A stretch of DNA of 48,845 nt from Collinsella vaginalis (GCF_900176655.1 NZ_LT838860.1:56310-105154), one strand, 5' to 3'; positions 7,504-16,922 are shown, numbered from the stretch's first letter. Made by a program: numbers and translations. The notes: generated by a model not told the origin, from the letters alone.

Positions 7504-9198
7504 ATGCCAACCGTTCCAGCACCTGTCGATGCTGTCAAAACCCCTGCGTGGCAGAGTCTGAGCGACCACCTCGACGCCCTTCTCGCTGAGGGGGTCGATC
7601 TCAAGCGGTGGTTCGCCGAGGATCCCGGCCGCGTGGAGCGCCTGAGCTACGATCTCGCCGGTTTCCGCATCGACCTCTCCAAGAACCTCGTGACCGATGA
7701 GACCCTGCGCCTGCTGGTGGATCTCGGCCGCGCGGTCGGGCTCGAGGAGCGGCGCGACGCCATGCTCGCCGGGGCCCATATCAACACCACCGAGGATCGC
7801 GCCGTGCTGCACACCGCGCTTCGCCGCCCGGCCAGCCAGGCGGGCAGCCTGATCGTCGACGGCCAGGACGTCGTCGCCGACGTGCACGAGGTCCTCGACC
7901 GCATGTACGCCTTCGCGAACGAGGTGCGCGACGGCTCCTGGAAGGGCGTCTCGGGCAAGAGGATCGAGCACGTGCTCTCGATTGGCATCGGCGGCTCCGA
8001 CCTCGGCCCGGTCATGGTCTACGAGGCCCTGCGGCCCTACGCCGATGCGGGGATCGACTGCACCTACGTCTCGAACATCGACCCGAACGACCTCGCCGAG
8101 AAGACCCGCGGCCTCGACCCCGAGACCACGCTCGTGATCATCGTCTCGAAGACTTTTACCACGCTCGAGACCCTGACCAACGCGCGCGAGGCCAAGACCT
8201 GGCTGCTCTCCACCCTGGAGGAGGCCGGCGTCATCGACGGTTCCGAGGCGTCCCGCGCCGAGGCCGTGGCCAAGCATTTCGTGGCCGTGTCCACAGCACT
8301 CGACCTCGTGGCCGACTTCGGGATCGATCCGAAGAACGCCTTCGGCTTCTGGAACTGGGTGGGTGGGCGCTACTCGGTCGACTCCGCGGTGGGCCTCTCG
8401 CTCATCGTGGCCCTCGGGCCCAAGCGCTTCCAGTGCTTCCTTGAGGGCTTCCATGAGGTGGATGAGTATTTCGCAAACACCCCGCTTGAGGAGAACGTCA
8501 TCGCGCTCATGGGCCTCCTGAACGTCTGGTACGTGAATTTCCTCGGCTGCAAGACCCATGCCATCCTGCCGTACAACCAGTACCTGCACCGGTTCCCGGC
8601 CTACCTGCAGCAGCTCACGATGGAGAGCAACGGCAAGCACGTGCGCTGGGACGGCACGCCGGTGACCTCCGCCACCGGCGAGATCTTCTGGGGCGAGCCC
8701 GGCACCAACGGCCAGCACGCCTTCTACCAGCTTATCCATCAGGGCACGCAGATCATCCCCGCCGATTTCATCGCCTTTGCGAACACGCCCAACGCCGCCC
8801 TGGACGGCAGCCAGGACGTGCACGAGCTCTTCCTCGGCAACTTCCTCGCGCAGACCAAGGCGCTCGCCTTCGGTAAGACGGCCGACGAGGTGCGCGCCGA
8901 GGGGACCGCGGAGTGGATGGTGCCGGCCCGCGTGTTCGAGGGCAACCGGCCGACGACCTCGATCTTCGGCGTGGACCTGACCCCGCGTTCCCTGGGCGCG
9001 CTCATCGCGCTCTACGAGCACATCACGTTCGTCGAGGGGACGGTCTGGGGGATCGACTCCTTCGACCAGTGGGGTGTTGAGCTGGGCAAGCAGCTCGCCA
9101 AGCAGATCACCCCGGCCTTCCACGATGACGAGGCCCTTGCGGCGCAGGACGCGAGCACGCAGGCGCTGATCGCGTTCTACCGGGAGAACCGCCGGTAA
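7504..9198 (+). CDS. pgi: glucose-6-phosphate isomerase
   Basis: 564-aa cytoplasmic enzyme interconverting glucose-6-phosphate and fructose-6-phosphate in glycolysis and gluconeogenesis. Family features are the sugar-phosphate-binding [11 protein letters not shown] (near residue 162), [14 protein letters not shown], the signature [13 protein letters not shown], the catalytic-region VRWDGTPV, and the C-terminal signature [16 protein letters not shown] with the conserved GVELGK. The length is normal for the E. coli-type enzyme (about 550 aa). The ATG has AGGAGG upstream. It is likely monocistronic, with a -10 at 7441 and a terminator at 9229-9256. It links the fructose PTS island and fbp in this window to central metabolism. 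Confidence 0.97.
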   Translation: MPTVPAPVDAVKTPAWQSLSDHLDALLAEGVDLKRWFAEDPGRVERLSYDLAGFRIDLSKNLVTDETLRLLVDLGRAVGLEERRDAMLAGAHINTTEDRAVLHTALRRPASQAGSLIVDGQDVVADVHEVLDRMYAFANEVRDGSWKGVSGKRIEHVLSIGIGGSDLGPVMVYEALRPYADAGIDCTYVSNIDPNDLAEKTRGLDPETTLVIIVSKTFTTLETLTNAREAKTWLLSTLEEAGVIDGSEASRAEAVAKHFVAVSTALDLVADFGIDPKNAFGFWNWVGGRYSVDSAVGLSLIVALGPKRFQCFLEGFHEVDEYFANTPLEENVIALMGLLNVWYVNFLGCKTHAILPYNQYLHRFPAYLQQLTMESNGKHVRWDGTPVTSATGEIFWGEPGTNGQHAFYQLIHQGTQIIPADFIAFANTPNAALDGSQDVHELFLGNFLAQTKALAFGKTADEVRAEGTAEWMVPARVFEGNRPTTSIFGVDLTPRSLGALIALYEHITFVEGTVWGIDSFDQWGVELGKQLAKQITPAFHDDEALAAQDASTQALIAFYRENRR

Positions 9199-9228
9199 GG
9201 CGCGCTTCCTGCCAACGGGCATGTGATC

Positions 9229-9262
9229 GACCGGGGCGCCCGCGGGTGCCCCGGTCTCGTTT
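9229..9262 (+). terminator. terminator after pgi
   Basis: GACCGGGGC (9229-9237) pairs perfectly with GCCCCGGTC (9248-9256), followed by the T-rich TCGTTT. It lies 30 bp past the pgi stop. Confidence 0.7.
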
Positions 9263-9420
9263 CTCGGCCTGGGAGCGCGAGCTGGCCGATGGACGATGAG
9301 AGGGTCGTCTGTGCGCCGGCTGACTTTGCAGGGGCGGCGTGTCCGTTTTCACATGATGGCGAGGTGTGGGATGACGCCGTAGCCGCCGGCGCATTTTCCT
9401 GGCGTGTCTGAGCCCCATGC

Positions 9421-9426
9421 TAGAAT
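9421..9426 (+). promoter_or_regulatory. -10 element TAGAAT before HAD gene
   Basis: TAGAAT lies 42 bp before the HAD start at 9468, in the GCTAGAATG context also seen before ptsH. TTTTCC at 9394-9399 is too far for a normal -35. The rest of 9263-9420 has no supported feature. Confidence 0.4.
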
Positions 9427-9467
9427 GCGGCTGTTGCGTGCCACCTCCATCCTGCTAAGGAGCCCTC

Positions 9468-10139
9468 ATGACAGATGAGCCCGCCCGCTTTCCGTACACC
9501 GCTGTCATCTTCGACATGGACGGCGTGATCGTCGATACCGAGCTGTTCTACGTCCACGAATTTGAAGCGCTCTCCGCCGAGCTCGGGATGGGCCTCACCG
9601 AGCGGGAACTGTTCGACCAGGTGGGCTGCTCACACCAGGACTTTCGCCGCAATATCCGCCGTTGGTACGCTCGCGTCGGGCGCGACTACACCGAGGACGA
9701 GGCCGTAGCCGCCTACGAGGCGTGGACCGAGGCGCGCCGGACGTACGATTACCGCTCCATGATGAATCCGGGTATCCCTGAGACCCTCGCCGCCCTCAAG
9801 GACTGCGGCGTGCGCCTCGCCCTCGCCTCGTCGTCGCAGTTGGAGAACATCAAGGAGGTCCTCACGGCCTGCGGGCTCATCGAGTTCTTCGAGGTCATCG
9901 TCTCAGGTGAGCAGTTCACCGAGAGCAAGCCCGATCCCGAGATCTACCTGCACACCCTCGAGCTGCTCGGGCTGCCCGCAAGTGCGTGCTGCTGCGTGGA
10001 GGACTCCGTGCCGGGCATCGCCGCCGGCGTCGCGGCGGGACTCACCGTGTTCGCGAAGCGCGAGGACCGCTTCGGGTTCTCGCAGGCGGCGGCCCACGCC
10101 ATCCTTGACACCGTCCCCGATCTGCTGATGATAGGCTAA
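9468..10139 (+). CDS. HAD phosphatase, beta-phosphoglucomutase-like
   Basis: 223-aa HAD-superfamily hydrolase with a helical cap (subfamily IA). Motif I FDMDGVIVDTE (about residues 15-25) carries the nucleophile and acid/base aspartates, motif II is LASSSQLENI, motif III SKPDPEIY gives the lysine, and motif IV VEDSVPGI the metal-binding acidic pair. This matches beta-phosphoglucomutase and sugar-phosphatase relatives; the DxDGVxxDTE pattern cannot separate mutase from phosphatase. The start has AAGGAG upstream. It is followed after 73 bp by another HAD gene of a different cap type, so the two may share a transcript. The substrate is unknown. Confidence 0.85.
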   Translation: MTDEPARFPYTAVIFDMDGVIVDTELFYVHEFEALSAELGMGLTERELFDQVGCSHQDFRRNIRRWYARVGRDYTEDEAVAAYEAWTEARRTYDYRSMMNPGIPETLAALKDCGVRLALASSSQLENIKEVLTACGLIEFFEVIVSGEQFTESKPDPEIYLHTLELLGLPASACCCVEDSVPGIAAGVAAGLTVFAKREDRFGFSQAAAHAILDTVPDLLMIG

Positions 10140-10212
10140 GACCTGTTTTCACGGCGGACTGAGACGCGTTTCAGCTCAGAGGATGCGCCCGAGGGGCGCG
10201 GGAGGGTTTCAC

Positions 10213-11049
10213 ATGGCCATCAAGGCGATCGCACTCGATATCGACGGCACGCTCACGAACGATGAGAAGCGCATCACACCCCGCACCCGTGAGGCGCTGA
10301 TCGCGGCCCAGGAGCAGGGGATCCGGATCGTCCTCGCCTCCGGCCGCCCGGTGCAGGGCCTGCGGGCACTCGCGGACGAGCTCGATCTCGCCGCGCACCA
10401 CGGCGTCATCGTCGCCTACAACGGGGCCGTGGCCGTGGATGCAACCACCGACGAGGTCCTCTTCGACCAGGCCCTCACCGTCGAGGAGGCGCGCGCCATC
10501 ATCGACCATATGCGCACCTTCGATGTGATCCCGTGGATCGTGCGGGGCGAGGAGCTGCTCGTCGAGGACCCCTACCGCTGCATGATCGAGCACCGTGGCG
10601 CGCCGAAGAACATCATCAAGTACGAGTGCGACGCCTGCGACCTCCTCATTCACGAGGTCCGCGACCTCTCCGCGGCCATCGACCGCCCGGTGGAGAAGGT
10701 GCTGGTCGCCGGTACGGACACCTATTTGCAGGAGCACTGGCGCGCGATGGCCGAGCCGTTCGCCGATACCCTCGCCTGCGTGTTCACCGCCGACTTCTAC
10801 TTCGAGTACACCGCGCAGGGCGTGCACAAGGGCCGTGCTCTCGCGGAGGCGCTGCCTGCGGTCGGCATCGACCTCTCCGAGGTCGCAGCGTTCGGCGATG
10901 CCCAGAACGACCTCACCATGCTCGAGGCGGCCGGCGTGGGCGTGGCCATGGGCAACGCGACGGATGAGGTCAAGGCAGTGGCCGATATGGTCACGGGCAC
11001 GAACAACAAGGACGGCATCGCGGATGCGCTGGAGCGGCTGCTGGCCTGA
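10213..11049 (+). CDS. Cof-type HAD phosphatase
   Basis: 278-aa HAD hydrolase of the Cof/YidA class with a C2B cap. Motif I ALDIDGTLTNDEKRI (about residues 6-20), motif II LASGRPVQG, motif III lysine in GVHKGRAL, and motif IV AFGDAQNDLTML followed by GVAMGNA are all present. Such enzymes dephosphorylate sugar phosphates, FMN or related molecules; the exact substrate is not predictable. The ATG at 10213 has GGAGGG upstream at 10200-10206; an in-frame extension to 10183 lacks one. It is the intact counterpart of the broken HAD gene at 1255-2021. Confidence 0.9.
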   Translation: MAIKAIALDIDGTLTNDEKRITPRTREALIAAQEQGIRIVLASGRPVQGLRALADELDLAAHHGVIVAYNGAVAVDATTDEVLFDQALTVEEARAIIDHMRTFDVIPWIVRGEELLVEDPYRCMIEHRGAPKNIIKYECDACDLLIHEVRDLSAAIDRPVEKVLVAGTDTYLQEHWRAMAEPFADTLACVFTADFYFEYTAQGVHKGRALAEALPAVGIDLSEVAAFGDAQNDLTMLEAAGVGVAMGNATDEVKAVADMVTGTNNKDGIADALERLLA

Positions 11050-11197
11050 TCCCGTACAGGCCCGCTCAGAGGGGCCTGCTGTAAGCCCATCTCAACCGGT
11101 TTGACCTCGCAACGGGCTTTCCCGGTCCGTCGGTACCGGCTGCTCGAGATGGATGCCCGCGCATGCCCACCTGCTCACCTATCCAACGAGATCCCCC

Positions 11198-11203
11198 TAT
11201 AAT
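11198..11203 (+). promoter_or_regulatory. consensus -10 TATAAT before tcdA
   Basis: A perfect TATAAT lies 31 bp before the start at 11235. No recognisable -35 is placed at 16-18 bp. Likely promoter of the tcdA-tatD pair. Confidence 0.45.
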
Positions 11204-11234
11204 GGACCGCGCAAACCAAAACGGAGAGGGATCC

Positions 11235-12014
11235 ATGGCAGAAGATACCCCGGCAACCAAGCTCATCCCGGTCCTCGGCGAAGACGGCGTCAAACGGCTT
11301 GAGGACTCGTGCGTCCTCGTCTTCGGCGTCGGCGGCGTGGGCTCGAACTGCGTCGAGTCGCTCGCCCGCGCTCGGGTGGGGAAGTTCGTCCTCGTGGACG
11401 CCGACGTGGTGTCGCTGAGCAACATCAACCGCCAGGCCATCGCCTTCATGAGCACGCAGGGGCGCCCGAAGGTCGAGGTTATGGCCGAGATGATCCACGA
11501 TATCAACCCCGATGCCGAGGTCATCTGCCGCCAGGTGCGCGTCACCGCCGAAGGGGCGGCGGACCTCCTCGATGAGCTCCTTGAAGCCGCCGGCCGCATC
11601 GACCATGTGGTCGACGCCGTGGACACCATCTCGGTCAAGCTCGAGCTGGCGGCCCTTGCCGAGGGGCGCGGGTTCGCGCTGATCAGCAGTATGGGCGGGG
11701 CGAACAAGCTGCATCCCGAGTGCCTGCGCATCACCGATATCTCCAAGACGATGAACTGCCGGCTCTCGCGCGTCATGCGCAAGGAGTGCCGCCGCCGCGG
11801 GATCCGCCGCCTCACCGTGCTCTACTCCTGTGAGCATGCCCGACCGGCCACGGGGCTTCCCGGACGCGACCGCAGCGAGCGCAGCGGCATGGGGACCGTC
11901 TCCTATATGCCGCCCATCATGGGGCAGATGATCGCGGGCTACCTGATCCGCAAGCTCACCGGGGTGGGGGTCGAGGCCGTGGGCCCGGTGCCGCCTGTCG
12001 GTGCGATCCGGTAG
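11235..12014 (+). CDS. tcdA: tRNA t6A dehydratase-like E1 enzyme (TcdA/CsdL)
   Basis: 259-aa ThiF/MoeB/HesA-superfamily protein. TcdA uses ATP to cyclise N6-threonylcarbamoyladenosine at tRNA position 37. The Rossmann ATP site FGVGGVGSNCVESLAR (about residues 30-45), the LVDADVVSLSNINRQ strand-helix with the adenylate-binding arginine, VVDAVDTISVK, and the C-terminal MGTVSYMPPIMGQMIAGYLIRKLTG match TcdA better than ThiF or MoeB; no zinc CxxC pairs are seen. The ATG has GGAGAGGG upstream. The tatD-like gene begins 6 bp after the stop, so they are co-transcribed. Confidence 0.85.
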   Translation: MAEDTPATKLIPVLGEDGVKRLEDSCVLVFGVGGVGSNCVESLARARVGKFVLVDADVVSLSNINRQAIAFMSTQGRPKVEVMAEMIHDINPDAEVICRQVRVTAEGAADLLDELLEAAGRIDHVVDAVDTISVKLELAALAEGRGFALISSMGGANKLHPECLRITDISKTMNCRLSRVMRKECRRRGIRRLTVLYSCEHARPATGLPGRDRSERSGMGTVSYMPPIMGQMIAGYLIRKLTGVGVEAVGPVPPVGAIR

Positions 12015-12019
12015 CTGCG

Positions 12020-12796
12020 ATGACGTATTGCCTGTACGACATGCACTGCCACCTCGACCGCATTTTCGATGCGGAGCGGGTGGCCGCTGAGGCGGAGGAG
12101 CGCGGGCTCGCGATATTCTGCGCGCCCGTCACCCCGGCCGGCACGCTCGCCGCGCGCAGGGCGCTCGGCCGCCATGTGAACGTGTGCGTGGGCGTGGGCC
12201 TGCATCCCTGGTGGATCGACTCGGGGGAGTGCGGGGAGCAAGAGGTCCTGCAGGCTGCTCGGCTCATCGCGGATGCGCGCTTCGTCGGCGAGGTCGGGCT
12301 CGATTTCGGTCGCGCCCACGTGGGGTCGCGCGAGGCGCAGGTGGCGGCGTTCGAGCGCCTGATCCGCGACTGTGCGGAGCGTTCCGTACCCGGGAGGGTC
12401 CTTTCGGTGCACGCGGTGCGCTCGTCGGGGGAGATTCTTGACGTCCTCGAGCGCTGCGGGCTCACAGGCACGGGCTCCGATGCCTCCTGCATCTTCCACT
12501 GGTTCTCAGGCACGAGCGACGAGCTCGCCCGTCTGCGCTGCGCAGGCTGCTATGTGTCGGTGAATCCGATGATGCTCTCCACCAAGCGCGGACGCGAGTA
12601 CGCACGGATCATGCCGGTGGACCGGATTCTGCTTGAGACCGATGCGCCGCCGGGATTGGACACCCCCTACACCGCCGGGGAGATCGCGGCCGCGCTTGAG
12701 ACGGTGCTCGACACCCTCGCGGAGATTCGCCACGCGGATCGCGCCGAGCTCGCCCGCCGCATTGCCGACACGAGCGCGCGGCTGCTGGGGATCTGA
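12020..12796 (+). CDS. TatD-family metal-dependent hydrolase
   Basis: 258-aa TatD-type amidohydrolase/DNase. Metal ligands are visible as the N-terminal HCHLD (about residues 10-14), the Glu of VGEVGLDFG, His of SVHAVRS, His of CIFHWFSG and the Asp of ETDAPP. GVGLHPWW is also characteristic. Family members are 3'-5' DNases linked to repair of oxidative damage and to quality control. The start directly follows tcdA with no strong ribosome site, consistent with coupling. It is slightly divergent from YcfH/TatD (spacing and the FGRAHV segment), so the substrate is uncertain. Confidence 0.85.
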   Translation: MTYCLYDMHCHLDRIFDAERVAAEAEERGLAIFCAPVTPAGTLAARRALGRHVNVCVGVGLHPWWIDSGECGEQEVLQAARLIADARFVGEVGLDFGRAHVGSREAQVAAFERLIRDCAERSVPGRVLSVHAVRSSGEILDVLERCGLTGTGSDASCIFHWFSGTSDELARLRCAGCYVSVNPMMLSTKRGREYARIMPVDRILLETDAPPGLDTPYTAGEIAAALETVLDTLAEIRHADRAELARRIADTSARLLGI

Positions 12797-12883
12797 GGCT
12801 CCCGCTGAATCCGCCGACAAGGTGTCACCGCATGGGCGGCCTGCCCGGTGGTGCGGATGCGGAACACCCGGTAGAATGTGGTT

Positions 12884-12909
12884 GCGGGGCGGTTGAGCCC
12901 CCGCTTTTT
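12884..12909 (+). terminator. intrinsic terminator after tatD gene
   Basis: GCGGGG (12884-12889) pairs with CCCCGC (12899-12904) and is followed immediately by TTTTT (12905-12909). A TAGAAT at 12872-12877 lies just before it, so a very short terminated RNA is also possible. Confidence 0.65.
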
Positions 12910-12998
12910 CGAGCCGCCTGTTCACCGAGCGCGGTGACCACCGGAGACGGACGTGGAGAGGCGTTCGACCAGAAAGGCGACAGGGGTTCTTGCCGGGT

Positions 12999-13022
12999 TT
13001 TGTCGACCAAATTTGTCGACCA
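12999..13022 (+). promoter_or_regulatory. direct repeat TTTGTCGACCA before ettA
   Basis: Two copies of TTTGTCGACCA (12999-13009, 13012-13022) are spaced 13 bp apart, 50 bp before ettA. Each contains the palindrome GTCGAC. They could be regulator half-sites; GATAAT at 13027-13032 may be a -10. Confidence 0.35.
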
Positions 13023-13071
13023 CTCGGATAATCAGAAAAGAAACCGCAGGTAGAAAGGATAAAACAGGCTT

Positions 13072-14751
13072 ATGGCGGAGTTCATCTACCAGATGTATCA
13101 GGCGCGCAAGGCGCACGGCGACAAGGTCATCCTCGACGATGTGACCTTGAGCTTCTATCCCGGCGCCAAGATCGGCGTCGTGGGCCCCAACGGCATGGGC
13201 AAGTCCACGCTCCTCAAGATCATGGCCGGCCTCGAGGAGGTCTCGAACGGCGACGCCCGGCTCACACCCAGTTACTCGGTGGGGATCCTCCTTCAGGAGC
13301 CCCCGCTCGACGAGGGCGCCACCGTCATCGAGAACGTGCGGCAGGCCTTCGGCGACATCCTCGCGAAGGTGGACCGGTTCAACGAGATCGGCACTCTGAT
13401 GGCCGAGCCCGATGCCGACTTCGACGCCCTGATGGCGGAGATGGGTACCTTGCAGGATGAGATCGACGCGGCGGACGGCTGGGATATCGACAGCAAGCTC
13501 TCCGTGGCCATGGACGCCCTGCAGCTTCCGGATTCGGACACCCCGGTCTCGGTGCTCTCGGGCGGCGAGCGCCGTCGCGTGGCCCTCTGCAAGCTCCTGC
13601 TCGAGGCCCCCGACCTCCTGCTCCTCGACGAGCCGACGAACCACCTCGACGCCGAGTCTGTCCTCTGGCTCGAGCACTTCCTGCACGGCTACTCCGGCGC
13701 CGTGCTCGCCGTCACCCACGATCGCTACTTCCTGGACAACGTGGCCGAGTGGATCTGCGAGGTCGACCGCGGGCATCTCTACCCCTACAAGGGCAACTAC
13801 TCCACCTACCTCGAGACGAAGGCGGCGCGCATCGCCGCCCAGGGGCAGCGCGACGAGCGCTTGGCGAAGCGCATGGCCGCCGAGCTCGAGTGGGTGCGCT
13901 CGAGCCCCAAGGCGCGCCAGGCCAAGAACAAGGCCCGTCTCGCCCGGTACGAGGAGATGGAGGCCGAGGCCCGGGCGAGCGCGCGGCTCGACTACACGGA
14001 CATCCGCATCCCCGTGGGCCCGCGTCTGGGCGCCAAGGTCCTCGAGGCGCGCCATCTCCACAAGGAGTTCGACGGCCGTGTCCTCATCGACGACCTCTCG
14101 TTCACGCTTCCGCGCGCGGGCATCGTGGGCGTCATCGGCCCCAACGGCGTGGGCAAGTCGACGCTGTTCAAGACCATCGTCGGCCTGGAGCCGCTGACCT
14201 CGGGCGGGCTCGAGCTCGGCGAGACCGTGAAGGTGTCCTACGTCGACCAGAACCGCGCCGGCATCGATCCCGACAAGACGCTCTGGGAGGTCGTCTCCGA
14301 CGGCCTCGACATCATGCAGGTGGGGGAGAGCGAGGTGCCGAGCCGCGCCTATGTGGCGAGCTTCGGCTTCAAGGGCTCCGACCAGCAGAAGCGCGCCGGC
14401 GTGCTCTCGGGTGGCGAGCGCAACCGCCTGAACCTCGCCCTCACGCTCAAGCAGGGCGGCAACCTGCTCCTCCTCGACGAGCCCACGAACGACCTCGACG
14501 TGGAGACGCTCTCCTCGCTCGAGAGCGCCCTGCTCGAGTTCCCGGGTTGCTCGGTTGTGATCAGCCACGACCGCATGTTCCTCGACCGCGTGGCCACGCA
14601 TATTCTGGCCTGGGAGGGGACGGACGAGAACCCGGGCATCTGGCACTGGTTCGAAGGCAACTTCGAGGCCTACCAGGAGAACCGTGTGGCGCGACTCGGT
14701 GAGGACGCCGCTCGCCCGCACCGAATCCATCGGAAGCTGACGCGGGATTAG
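13072..14751 (+). CDS. ettA: ABC-F translation factor EttA
   Basis: 559-aa soluble ABC-F ATPase. EttA binds the ribosomal E site and gates entry into elongation according to energy state. The protein has two nucleotide-binding domains: Walker A GPNGMGKST and GPNGVGKST, signature LSGGERRRVAL and LSGGERNRLNL, Walker B LLLLDEPTNHLD and LLLLDEPTNDLD, with the charged interdomain linker (ERLAKRMAAELEWVRSSPKA) and the EttA N-terminal FIYQMYQARKAHGDK. Length matches EttA (about 555 aa) rather than Uup or YheS. There is no transmembrane domain, so it is not a transporter. The start has a weak AGAAAGG. Followed by a terminator at 14810-14846. Confidence 0.94.
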   Translation: MAEFIYQMYQARKAHGDKVILDDVTLSFYPGAKIGVVGPNGMGKSTLLKIMAGLEEVSNGDARLTPSYSVGILLQEPPLDEGATVIENVRQAFGDILAKVDRFNEIGTLMAEPDADFDALMAEMGTLQDEIDAADGWDIDSKLSVAMDALQLPDSDTPVSVLSGGERRRVALCKLLLEAPDLLLLDEPTNHLDAESVLWLEHFLHGYSGAVLAVTHDRYFLDNVAEWICEVDRGHLYPYKGNYSTYLETKAARIAAQGQRDERLAKRMAAELEWVRSSPKARQAKNKARLARYEEMEAEARASARLDYTDIRIPVGPRLGAKVLEARHLHKEFDGRVLIDDLSFTLPRAGIVGVIGPNGVGKSTLFKTIVGLEPLTSGGLELGETVKVSYVDQNRAGIDPDKTLWEVVSDGLDIMQVGESEVPSRAYVASFGFKGSDQQKRAGVLSGGERNRLNLALTLKQGGNLLLLDEPTNDLDVETLSSLESALLEFPGCSVVISHDRMFLDRVATHILAWEGTDENPGIWHWFEGNFEAYQENRVARLGEDAARPHRIHRKLTRD

Positions 14752-14809
14752 CGGCTTTCGGATCCCAGGAGGGTCCCGGCGGCTGGGAGTGTTCGAGAAA
14801 GATGGCGAC

Positions 14810-14846
14810 GGTGCGGACGGGTCGGTCCGCGCCGCCGCTTCTTTTA
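14810..14846 (+). terminator. terminator after ettA
   Basis: A 9-bp stem (14810-14818 with 14825-14833, one G-U pair) and a GGGTCG loop are followed by the T-rich CTTCTTTTA. It lies 58 bp after the ettA stop. Confidence 0.6.
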
Positions 14847-14856
14847 TGCGGTGCGC

Positions 14857-14914
14857 CTATGCACAGCTCCCAGAAACGCAGGCGATCGTGTGCGTTATTG
14901 GGAGGTATGCATAG
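14857..14914. repeat. dispersed palindromic repeat, copy 1
   Basis: Left arm CTATGCACAGCTCCCAG with AAACGCA (14857-14880) is an imperfect inverted repeat of 14891-14914. The right arm, reverse-complemented, starts CTATGCATACCTCCCA. The same arm sequence recurs at 22568-22651. It sits between the convergent ends of ettA and the gene at 14918, as REP-like elements often do. Confidence 0.6.
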
Positions 14915-14917
14915 CCT

Positions 14918-16663
14918 CTACTTCGACCCCGGTCCGGTGAGCCGCCACGGGATGTCCTCGTCGGTCTCCTCGAAGCGCGCGAGGAGGGGTGCGCCCGTGC
15001 CGGTGAAGAGCCCGATGGCGACATCGCCGGCTGAGAGCTCGACGTCCTGAAGGGCGAAGGCGAGCTGCGCCCGGATGGATTCGGCATCCCACATCGCCGG
15101 ATAGGCGGCTTCTGCGAGTGCGGCGAGGGCGGGGGAGTCGAGGTACGCGCGCGCCGCGAGCTCGCGCAGGGGCTCCTCGACAGGCGAGACCAGGGGCAGG
15201 CCCTCGAGGTCCGCTGCGGCGGGTGCGGTGTTCTCCGCATACTCGACGGCGCTCACCGCCCAGGGGCGCACTCCGTCCGGCGTGCGCTTGATGGTGACGG
15301 CAACGGGCTGGCCGCCCCCGTCAAAGCGGAGTGGGAAGACCGCCTGCGATCGCGTGCCGCTGAGCGACCCCAGGCCCCGGTCGGCGCGGAAGTCCCGCGT
15401 GAGCTCGGACACCACGTCGGCGCCGAAGGGCATGATGCGCGTGAGCTCGGCGAGCAGGGGGCCGGGGATGTGGACCTCGGTGGCGAAGTCGCGCGGGTAG
15501 GAGGCGAGGGCATGTGGGGTCGGGGTGACGCTGGAGCCGACGGAGCCCGTTTTCGCGACAGCGGGGGCCGACGCGGCGGCACCGGGCCGTTGGGAGCCGG
15601 CCGGTGTGCTTGTGGCAAGGTTCGACGGCGGGGTGAGCCTAGAGGCAGCGTTGCCAGGTGATGCTGCCATACCGGTTGCAGATGCCGTTGCGCCGGTCAC
15701 GGCAGCGGTCTCATGTGACGGCAGGGAAGCGGCGTGGGCGGCCGGGTCGTCCGCGCGCTCATCCATCTCAGACCGCTGTTTCGTCGGCGTGTCGAGCAGC
15801 ATCCCTGTGTCCACCTGCTGCGGCGACGCCGAGCCATCTGATTCGTCATCTACGCCGGCCATCACGGTCTGCGGCGCGGTCTGGGTATCGCCGCCGCCAG
15901 CTTCCCCCAGGCCTTCATCGGGATCGTAGGTGACGGTGAGGGAGATGGAAGGGGTCCTGAGAGGGCCTGCGGCGGGCGTTGACGGGGAGTCCTCCGCGAT
16001 CTGGCCGGTATGCTCGGGGTCGTCATCCTCCGCGGAGCCCCGCTCGGGCTCGATGGCACCGCCAGCCTGACCGTCTGGTGTCCGAGGGGCGACGGCATCC
16101 CGCTCGTTCCCGGTGCCTGCAGAGACACCCTCAGCTTTCACCATCGGGGCTTCCGGCTCCTGATGCACCATGACGGTGCGCGCATCGGGTGCATACTCGG
16201 TCTCAGCTCCCGTATCGCCCGCCGTATCGACGCTCGCTACAGGCGCTTGATCAGCCTCAGCGGCCGCATGGTCCGCCTCAGGCTCCGCGCGCTTCACACG
16301 CCGGGGACGCTGGGGTTTCAAGGTCCTCGCCCCGCGCTTGCGCTTCCAGGGCCTGCCGGCTGGGGCTGTCGCCTTGGGGGCATCCGCCGCAGCGAGCACC
16401 TCGTCCCACGCGGGCATCTCGGCAAGCGTCGCGTACACGCGGCCACCCTTGAACACGGTGAGTGTGACCATGTCGCCGAGCGCCTCCAGCAGCGTCCGGG
16501 TGCTTTCGAAGCCCAGGTCCTCGCCGGTCATGCGGTCGGTGGCCAGTGCCTCCTCAACGCGGGGGAGGAAGGTCTGCTTGCCGCAGCCGATCTCGCGCTT
16601 GAGCAGATCGTACAGGTAGAGCATGTTGCCGTCGGACAGCGACGGGGAATCGGTTCGCGCCAT
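14918..16663 (-). CDS. unrecognised protein with conserved ends and long disordered middle
   Basis: 581-aa protein I do not recognise. Residues 1-85 look folded (LYLYDLLKREIGCGKQTFL, GFESTRTLLEALGDMVTLTV, FKGGRVYATL) and resemble a small winged-helix or LOTUS/OST-HTH-type domain, a possible nucleic-acid binder. A basic stretch (PWKRKRGARTLKPQRPRRVKR, about 104-124) follows. Residues 130-385 are Ala/Pro/Asp/Glu-rich and low in complexity. Residues 390-581 form a second folded region (DFATEVHIPGPLLAELTRIM, FPLRFDGGGQPVAVTIKR, DIPWRLTGPG). No signal peptide or membrane helix is visible. The ATG 16663 has GAGG upstream. An RNA- or DNA-binding role is a guess from the N-terminal pattern only. Confidence 0.75.
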   Translation of the reverse strand: MARTDSPSLSDGNMLYLYDLLKREIGCGKQTFLPRVEEALATDRMTGEDLGFESTRTLLEALGDMVTLTVFKGGRVYATLAEMPAWDEVLAAADAPKATAPAGRPWKRKRGARTLKPQRPRRVKRAEPEADHAAAEADQAPVASVDTAGDTGAETEYAPDARTVMVHQEPEAPMVKAEGVSAGTGNERDAVAPRTPDGQAGGAIEPERGSAEDDDPEHTGQIAEDSPSTPAAGPLRTPSISLTVTYDPDEGLGEAGGGDTQTAPQTVMAGVDDESDGSASPQQVDTGMLLDTPTKQRSEMDERADDPAAHAASLPSHETAAVTGATASATGMAASPGNAASRLTPPSNLATSTPAGSQRPGAAASAPAVAKTGSVGSSVTPTPHALASYPRDFATEVHIPGPLLAELTRIMPFGADVVSELTRDFRADRGLGSLSGTRSQAVFPLRFDGGGQPVAVTIKRTPDGVRPWAVSAVEYAENTAPAAADLEGLPLVSPVEEPLRELAARAYLDSPALAALAEAAYPAMWDAESIRAQLAFALQDVELSAGDVAIGLFTGTGAPLLARFEETDEDIPWRLTGPGSK

Positions 16664-16922
16664 GGGGACCTCAATCTCGCAGGTTGTGCCGCCTGCATCT
16701 TAGCACCCCGTCCGGACGGTCCCGCGTCCTGCCGCCGCAGGCGACGGCGCCCGCTGTGCCGGGGGCGGGCGCTGCTTTGCGCGCTCCAGTTGGTTGACGT
16801 AGAGCGCAACTCTGAACTGCGCAGGCGGGATATCCCCACACGTGCGCCGGTCGGTCACAGCGTCGCCCCGTCTCCAGGCGCTCGGTCACATCGAAGAACA
16901 CCGACGCCCGGTTCACGAACTG

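Noticed and set aside
7309..9222. 637-codon minus-strand reading frame over pgi
   Set aside because: Shadow frame caused by GC-rich third positions; the plus-strand pgi shows full family motifs and a ribosome site.
9223..9411. 62-codon frame between pgi and the HAD gene
   Set aside because: Begins inside the pgi terminator and has no ribosome site or family.
12922..14730. 602-codon minus-strand frame over ettA
   Set aside because: Antisense shadow of a complete ABC-F gene.
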